Source: Epiperipatus broadwayi
Taxonomy: Eukaryota > Onychophora > Udeonychophora > Euonychophora > Peripatidae
DNA: 64,000 bases
Direction of reading: 5' to 3'
Assembly: GCA_028023455.1 (NCBI GenBank)
Contig: JAQFVV010012509.1
Coordinates: 682,001-746,000, forward strand
The notes under the pieces are model-generated. The model did no database searches. It had not been told where the DNA came from and worked only from the letters and a program-made list of their open reading frames with translations. A program made the translations under genes and the position numbers. Below, one piece after another: positions 57,840 through 64,000 of this stretch. Position 1 is the first letter of the stretch. Each line of letters begins with the position of its first letter.

Positions 57840-59500
57840 GCACCTGGTATCTTAAAGCAGGAAAGGTTCAGGAGTAGATAAAATACTCTGAACATTTCTA
57901 AAAGATTTAGATCTTTAAATCAAAGTGTAGTTTGGCTAAATTAATTATTACGTATTTTCTATAAATTGTTTTAAAGAATTATATTAACAAGAATTATGTA
58001 AACCATTAAAGCATCACATTAAAATATCATGTTAATAGCTTATAACTATCTACATATACAGTTGGCTGGATAAAAAGTTTTGTCTGTAACAACACATATA
58101 ACAGGTCTGGTCTTTTTAAATAAATTATAAACATATACTACTTCAATTGATCTAAACTTAACTTATGATTCTGTTTGAAAGAATAATCTTCTTCCTAAAA
58201 GTTTCTAAAATCCTTAAATGCAGGAAAATTATTAATTCACTTGACAAAATATTCTCTCTGATAGAAAAATTCAAGTGACCCTAAATGATACTTGTAATGG
58301 ATGCAAAATTTATAGAAACTCGGTTCTTTCATCTATTTTATTTAATATATTCATCAGTTATCTTCCAGAAGTAGAATGTAAAAAAATCATTTATGCTTAT
58401 GATATTGCTTTGATTAAAATAGAAATGTCTCTTAATAAAGATATGAAAAGACTGGAAATTTTTTTCAGTCTGGAATCTTACTCCTAATCCAATGAAGACA
58501 GTATGCTCAATTTTTATTTATTTAAGTAATAGGGAAACATCTTGTAATCTAAATGTAAGCTTTTGTAATAAGAGATTTAAATACAATTCTATCCCATGCT
58601 CAATGCCTGACTAATTAATTTTGACACATAGAGGAAACCTTTAAAAATGTGCATTTTTAAGGCTTATTTAAGTTAATTTACTGAACAAAGCAATATATAT
58701 ATATATGTTAAATAAAATATATTTATTACACATATATATATAGTTAATAACGTATCCCAATTTGCTGTCTAAGGAAAGTATCTCATTATTTTGCCTATTT
58801 AAGAAGTAGCTTTGGATCATAGCCTTGCTTAATTTCTTTATTTATATAAAATTTGACTACTTAGAAATAACCATTTTAGAAAGCTAGATGGAACTATTTG
58901 GAGTTAGATCCAATTAGTTTATGAACAGCTTTCTTAGTATTAGCATAGTCTACTGGTAAATATTGTGTCCATGAATAAAGAAAAAGTACAATAAATTTTT
59001 GGACATGGAATTAAATATTGCTATGAAAGAAATACTATTGGAACATTCAAATCCACTTCCTGACAGTTGACTTTCCGTCTTTTCTTATATTCCTCCACCA
59101 AATCAGAAGACTAATTGTCTCTCAGAAAATATAGAAAAAATTATTAAATTGATTAGACTTAATACTATTCACACGCATAAAGTTTTCCACCCAATCAAGA
59201 CCACTGCTTTGATATTCAACTAAGAATCCCTTCAAACAATAGTATATACAATAGATTTTTTATAGTTCCAAATATTTTTTACCCCAGATCCATTAATAAA
59301 GCTAGCTGATTTTTCTTTTCTTTTTAGACCTTAATGGACTCTCATCAACAGATTCAAAATCAACCATGATTGTTGCTCCGATCTTCTCTAGAAATGAATT
59401 TAGTGATCAACCCCAAACTATGGTTATAATGGCGAAATTGAAAAACATAACAAAGCCGATAAAAATATATCTCTTGGTTAAAATATCTACGTATTTCTTT
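57840..59500 (+). pseudogene. Jockey-like LINE reverse transcriptase, heavily decayed
   Basis: Scattered RT landmarks appear in the right order in changing frames: a GKGSGVDKIL finger motif (about 57866), a decayed Asp-containing motif A region (about 58110), VTLNDT (58273), VLSSILFNIF (motif B side, about 58324), IYAYDIALI in place of a YADD-type motif C (58390), a NNHFRKLDGTIW block (about 58870), and a C-terminal stretch, WTLINRFKINHDCC, then the RNA-binding-like end (59330-59500). The longest open piece is 58275-58487. The second catalytic Asp of the YxDD box is replaced. Long dead. Confidence 0.65.
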
Positions 59501-59544
59501 ATAATGTTTATTAATATTTAAATTGGTAAGAAAAAAAATCAATA

Positions 59545-60065
59545 TATAATTATAATTGCAAATGTGACTGTAATTAATTTCTTAAAGACAGTAAAAATTT
59601 ACTTTTGAACTCTTTCCCCCTCCATATCTATCATTTATATCAAGTTTTTTTTTTTTCTAAATATTTTTATAAATATGAAAATTCATCATTATTTGAACAC
59701 TGGCGATAATATGAAAGAGATAAACTCTATGCCATATGTAAAACTTCCTAATTGCAATTCCTCGGAACCAGTTATCTTTAATGTTAGGCATCATATCTGA
59801 TTTGTCTTTTAAAAACCTCTTTTTATTTTTTTTTAGCCTGAAGGCAATAAAGAAAGAAAAGTGGCGGTAATCCTTGATGTTGAAAGTCATAATTTTGACA
59901 TACCAAGCAGAACTTGTATTAGCTCAGTTATTTATTAATACTGTATTTTTGTTTTGTTGTTTCTTTAGTTTTTTTTTTTTTAAAAAGCATATTTGTAAAA
60001 GTATGTGTGTATATGTAAAATATGCAAGCCTTTAAATTATAAATCCGATTGCCTATATGTGTGCA
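59545..60065. other. AT-rich stretch, nothing recognised
   Basis: No supported feature. The 59657-59890 frame has no domain I recognise. Confidence 0.45.
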
Positions 60066-60070
60066 GAAAG

Positions 60071-60780
60071 GAGAGGCTTTAAAGGAACTGAACAAGGCAA
60101 ATTCCTAATGTCCACTGCATGTGTTCTTATCGTTGCGGACGTTACTACTATATGATTATTTATATACGATGTGAACATGGATGGTCTGCTCACCAACATG
60201 CATCAGCCAGCGTGATGAATTTTTTTGAGCATTTTACGTCTGAGTTTAAGATCAGTTTCCTATTGAAATATCAATTTTTTCTTGAAAGCAGAATGAATGT
60301 GTGTGTGAATGAACTTTTTTTTTTCTAATAAATATTTACAATCATGACAGACAAAACTAAATCCTGGACCATATTCCCATGAGGCTATAAAGTCACCAGC
60401 CAAGGCAACTATCAGCAGCCAAAGGTGAAAGGTATTAAGAATCAACTGATTGCTGATCCAGGTTACAACTTGATGATGACCTATTATTTAGATAGTTCAA
60501 TTCCAGATCACTTTCAAGTTAAAGAAGATTGTGAGAATTGGAAGAACTGTTCTAATATTAAATGATACATTATTGGACTTTATGAAGTTAGAAGAAAAGG
60601 TGAAGAGACAATTGATTTAAAAGGTGGACATGGCACTATACTACGAAGTACACATGGAGTAAGATTTATTATAAATCAAAAATAGAAGAACAGCATTGTA
60701 AAGATTGATGATGTGTCAGACAGAGCAGCAAGATTAAGTTATTCAACATACTGATAGATACCAAATACAGAAATGACATT
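60071..60780 (+). pseudogene. RTE-like LINE, 5' UTR and start of endonuclease
   Basis: Aligns with 33741-34470: AAATTCCTAATGTCCACT, GTGAACATGGATGG, CTGCTCACCAACA, AAATCCTGGACC, GAGGCTATAAAGTCACCA, then endonuclease text with LYEVRRKGEET and GGHGTILR-like sequence, broken by many stops. Because both copies begin at the same AAAGGAAC position, this is probably the natural 5' end of the LINE. The body is missing. A 3' end of the same family follows at 61890. Confidence 0.75.
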
Positions 60781-60784
60781 AAAC

Positions 60785-61005
60785 ATTACAATTTTTGTTT
60801 AATATAAACATATAAAAGTGTGAAAGTCTTGAACACTGAAAATTGCTAATTACTAAAGATAGTCATAAGTTTTCTTTTAAAATAGCTGCAGTAAGAAAAA
60901 AGTTAATTGAACAAGTAAATAATCATAACTTTTTTTTCCTTTTTTTAGTAGGGCAAATCAAATGAAAACAGACTGAATGATATCATGATTTTCTGAAAGA
61001 AGTAA
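60785..61005. other. Spacer, nothing recognised
   Basis: AT-rich DNA between the LINE 5' part and the SINE. Confidence 0.4.
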
Positions 61006-61008
61006 CTT

Positions 61009-61114
61009 TTTTTTTCTCATGTGTCATAGCATCAGCCAGGAAGCGAACCCGCTAACCCAGGACAACTGCTTGTAAAGTAGCTGTCGTTGACCTCTCGACC
61101 ACCAATGCTTGACA
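61009..61114 (-). mobile_element. tRNA-derived SINE, minus strand, full length
   Basis: Minus strand: TGTCAAGCATTGGTGGTCG, AGAGGTCAACGACAGC, ACAAGCAGTTGTCCTGGG, TTAGCGGGTTCGCTTCC (B box), GATGCTATGACACATG and an A tail. A 14 bp target-site duplication, GAAAGAAGTAACTT at 60995-61008 and GAAAGAGGTAACTT at 61115-61128 (13/14), is present. The overlapping minus-strand frame at 61024-61212 is fortuitous. Confidence 0.9.
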
Positions 61115-61129
61115 GAAAGAGGTAACTTG

Positions 61130-61885
61130 GTGTCTTCTATGCAGTGAATTTTAAATGCTTGATAAAATTCACGAAGTTCAGAATATATATATTTCATGCT
61201 GATTATTTTCACATACTACTGATTGATTAAATAAATGAATATTCTCAAGTTAAAACATAAAACTTTTTTTTTTTGCTTATAGAAAAAAGATCATATATAT
61301 ATATCTTTCATTTCATATTCTTATATAAAGTTGTCTGAAATATTTTATCCCGAAAGCGTTTACATCAGTCATATTATTTATTTTTAATTGATTTAGAGTA
61401 AAAAATGACATTACTCTTAATTTACATATTGTCAATACAGATTTAAATAACGAAATATATAATATAAATTACATCCAGTGTTTGATAATAAGTAACACTC
61501 CAAGATTATTTCTCATACAACTAATTTCTTAAATAAATAAATACACTCAAACTAGAGTATAAAACAATTTTTTTTTGTATGATCTTTTCTCTATAAACAA
61601 AAAAAAAAAGTCTTATGCTTTAGCTTGAGAATACTCATTTACTCAGCAACATATATTTCCATCATCTTTTTGTCACTTACTGTTACTAAAATAGCAATAT
61701 GTAAGCTGAAGACATATATCATGCGACATTTTATTGATTCATTTACTTAATAAATCAGTCATTTGATAAATAATCTTGAAGTGTTACATATTATTCAAAC
61801 ACTGGGCATAATTTATATTACATATTCCATCTTACATCTATTGCTAGAATAGATAATAATAGATGAACAGTTGAAATCTTAAACT
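61130..61885. other. AT-rich stretch, nothing recognised
   Basis: No supported features between the SINE and the LINE 3' end. A weak inverted similarity (ATTTACTTAATAAATCAGTC-type sequence) is noted but not called. Confidence 0.4.
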
Positions 61886-61889
61886 GAAT

Positions 61890-62045
61890 TCCAAGAGATT
61901 ATAAAAGACCTAGAAAGAGAGAGATTGATGAATGAAACAAGGAAGCATGCTGGAATGATGTGGAGAAGAGATGCTAGAAATTGGAGATGGATCGAACTTG
62001 GAGAGACCTTCATCTTGCAATGGATTGATAATGGATGAAAATGAT
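61890..62045 (+). pseudogene. RTE-like LINE, terminal 150 bp
   Basis: Matches the end of the 33070-33740 segment: HAGMMWRRDA, then NWRWIELGETFILQWIDNG and the stop, followed by GATGAAAATGATTATGA in place of the cleaner trinucleotide tail. It may belong to the same insertion as 60071-60780 with the body deleted, since both are plus strand, or may be separate. Confidence 0.75.
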
Positions 62046-62094
62046 TATGACCATTAAAGGATCAATTTTTTAAAAAATTGACTTCTTATGAAAT

Positions 62095-62400
62095 TCCAAG
62101 CAAATTTCTTTTTCTATATCCATCAGTAAACCAGCTGAATTTGGTCTTCCTAAATCCAACTGGAGTCTCATCAACCAAATTCCAACATCTCATGGCCATT
62201 GCAGTCATTTACTTCATAAATAAAATTTGTCAAACTCTGATCTATGTAAATATAAACACAAACCATGAAACATATAGTTAATGGCAGTCAAATCTATAGT
62301 TACAATGGCAAAATTGAAGAATTTAATAAAACTATTAGAGAATTTATATTTGGTTGGAATCTTCACAGATTTCTTTATATTTTCTCAGCGCCATCTGACG
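62095..62400 (+). pseudogene. Jockey-like LINE, C-terminal fragment, second copy
   Basis: In one frame EFGLPKSNWSLINQIPTSH then GHCSHLLHK, and in another MKHIVNGSQIYSYNGKIEEF and NKTIREFIFGWNLHRF. These correspond to the LPRxxWxxLNRxRTxHGRC and HIVNxC regions at the end of jockey-like proteins, and to the fragment at 59330-59500 (shared MAKLKN- and GYNGEIEK-like text). Frame changes and a missing cysteine show decay. Confidence 0.6.
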
Positions 62401-62484
62401 GCAGCAGTACGGTCTCTCCTCAACTATCTATTTTCTTAATAATCAAGTTTTCTAAAAAAAATCATATACTATGTAAATAAATAT

Positions 62485-63345
62485 CAATTGATTCTTATTG
62501 GAAATTTTAATGAGTATGTTGATAATAGTAGTAAACTATAATTGAACATTATTGAAAACAAAAGCATGGACTCTATGAACTAAAATAGCCATTGTCCCTT
62601 ATTGTTTTCATAATACATTTGATTGATTAGCACAAATACTTTGTTAGCAAAAACAATGACTACAGAAATACAGATATATCTGTGTCCAAACTAATAATAT
62701 CTTGAGAATTGTGTTATAGTTAAAAAGCCAGAATGAAAAATAAGTGTAAGTGCAAATTATTAGACAATACCATAGAGGTAACTAATATGAATAAATAATA
62801 ATAATGCATTTTTCTATATACTTTAGATAATGCAATGGCAATAGAGTTTCGACCATCAACAGCCTTTTTCCGAACTGTAATAATCATTATATATATATAT
62901 ATCCTATTACAACAAATTAAACATATATAGTTTTATTTCATGGATAATAAAAGTACAAAAAAATTAAGTTAAATAATTAAAAATTTGGTGAAAGCATTTT
63001 AGAAAATAACATACTCATAGAATATCAATAAACATTAAAATTGGAAGTTTATTTGCAAGAATGTAATGTTATTGGGGTATGTAATTATCTTAAAGGGTGG
63101 ATGATTGCAGATATTTAAACTCATTGTTGGTTTCACTAAAAAAAAATATTCTAATTGGTTTTGTAACAATGATTATATTATTAGCGATTGATTAATAAAA
63201 ACTTGTAGAATTCTCTCTTTTGTCAAACAATAAAATGAATGGAGTTTCATAAGCAACATGGAAGTTTAAAAGTAAAAGTTCAAAGTTGAAAAAAGATATA
63301 ATCCTATTAAATTAGTAAATAGCATTCATAATTAACAAATGAAAA
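62485..63345. other. AT-rich stretch, nothing recognised
   Basis: A (TA)n run lies at about 62890-62905. No supported features. Confidence 0.45.
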
Positions 63346-63354
63346 GAATAGTGC

Positions 63355-63641
63355 AACTTATGCCACATGTGGCCGAGAGTGGTAGTTGTAACTTATGCCA
63401 CATGTAATTGCTGGGTGATGCTGCAGTACCACCAACAAGCCGCAAGAAGCCTGCAAGTGATAAAAAATTTAAAAAAATGTTGAAATCATTGAAGGAACAA
63501 AAAATAAAAAATGAAAGCACTGAAATCATCGATGGAACAAAAAATAAAATAAATCCCCTGATATCATCGATGGAACAATAAATAAATAAAAAAAAAACCT
63601 GAAATCCAGTGGCCACATGTGGCATATGTTACAACTACCAA
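63355..63641. mobile_element. TIR element with internal minisatellite
   Basis: The left end contains AACTTATGCCACATGTGG and, 36 bp on, AACTTATGCCACATGT again. The right end is the inverse, CCACATGTGGCATATGTTAC followed by AACTACC. Inside are three to four units of about 45 bp carrying GAAATCATCGATGGAACAA and AAATAAA (63480-63600). The minus-strand frame across it is a by-product of the repeat. Possibly a MITE whose interior expanded. Confidence 0.55.
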
Positions 63642-63644
63642 AAG

Positions 63645-64000
63645 AGTATTTTAATTGCTACAGGTTGTGATGAAAAATCTGGAAAAGTTTTAAAATACGA
63701 TGCTATGTTAGCTTCAAAATAATTGGATTTTTTTAGAAATATATTAAACCAAACTAGATTTGTTTGATTTTAAGAATATTTCTATTATTCCAATTCATCC
63801 AAATAAACATGATGAAAAATATTGCAGCAATTATCATAAAATATCATTATTATTCTTTACTTCAAAAGTAGTAAAGATTATAGATGAGTATCAGATTCAA
63901 TGTGGTTTAAAGAATCAAGAAGTATGATTTTTGTCACCAGAAAAATGTAAGTAGAAACATGAATTATATTTTGTTTTTATCTATTTTGTCAAAGCATTAA
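63645..64000. other. AT-rich window end, nothing recognised
   Basis: No supported feature up to the window edge. Confidence 0.4.

Noticed and set aside
63332-63625. 97-codon minus-strand frame as a membrane protein
   Set aside because: It is generated by the minisatellite and its terminal repeats. The hydrophobic character comes from repeated AT-rich units.
1-64000. Penelope-like reverse transcriptase or GIY-YIG endonuclease that would drive the hammerhead elements
   Set aside because: None of the RT remnants matches it by eye: the RTs seen have RTE-like or jockey-like motifs with an AP-type endonuclease in one case, and no GIY-YIG pattern was found.

Overview
The window reads as AT-rich nuclear DNA from an animal, probably an invertebrate. 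I found no host gene, no rRNA or functional tRNA gene, no operon and no CRISPR array. What can be recognised is almost entirely mobile DNA: tRNA-derived SINEs with perfect target-site duplications, decayed non-LTR retrotransposons (an RTE-like endonuclease/RT element, a jockey-like RT, and a third RT C-terminus), hAT transposase pseudogenes, several palindromic MITEs, and an unusually dense set of elements carrying hammerhead ribozymes (HHRs). The species cannot be fixed from this.

The main result is the hammerhead set. At least three unrelated type I hammerhead designs are present. Family D (1-520, 44260-44731) has core CTGAGGA/GAAA and a GTC cleavage site. Family C (6298-6690, 17840-18431, plus two short fragments near 43.5-43.9 kb) has a palindromic stem III and GTC. 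The related families A and B (18.8-21.1, 39.0-39.7, 45.8-46.8 and 48.4-50.9 kb) have core CTGATGA/GAAA and a palindromic stem III ending in ATA. A decayed tandem array at 37.3-38.9 kb (called E) is an older relative of A/B. Several elements carry two same-sense HHRs one unit apart (307, 438 and 468 bp; 473 bp where the second is a half site). Most elements are flanked by 11-15 bp target-site duplications, and many are fold-backs of inverted partial copies. This matches the layout known for animal retrozymes and Penelope-type retroelements. No Penelope reverse transcriptase is visible here, so the elements would have to be moved in trans.

Layout: 0-0.5 kb family D; 1.9-2.2 kb old SINE; 2.5-4.9 kb hAT pseudogene; 6.3-6.7 kb family C; 7-11.8 kb fold-backs, diverged satellite and a MITE; 12.4-13.4 kb LINE C-terminus; 16-18.4 kb fold-backs and family C; 18.8-21.1 kb family A and a shortened hAT; 22-32 kb mostly featureless with three SINEs; 33.1-36.4 kb an RTE-like LINE in two head-to-head halves; 37.3-40.1 kb array E, family B and MITEs; 40.8-45.7 kb a nest in which a hAT pseudogene is interrupted by LINE copies, family C fragments, a small hAT MITE and a family D element; 45.8-51.6 kb the densest hammerhead and SINE cluster; 52-57.5 kb mostly featureless with an inverted copy of the 11 kb satellite; 57.8-62.4 kb decayed jockey-like and RTE-like fragments; 63.4-63.6 kb a TIR-bounded minisatellite.

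Everything was read by eye. Protein family names rest on motif resemblance, and the hammerhead calls rest on the conserved core plus hand-drawn helices.
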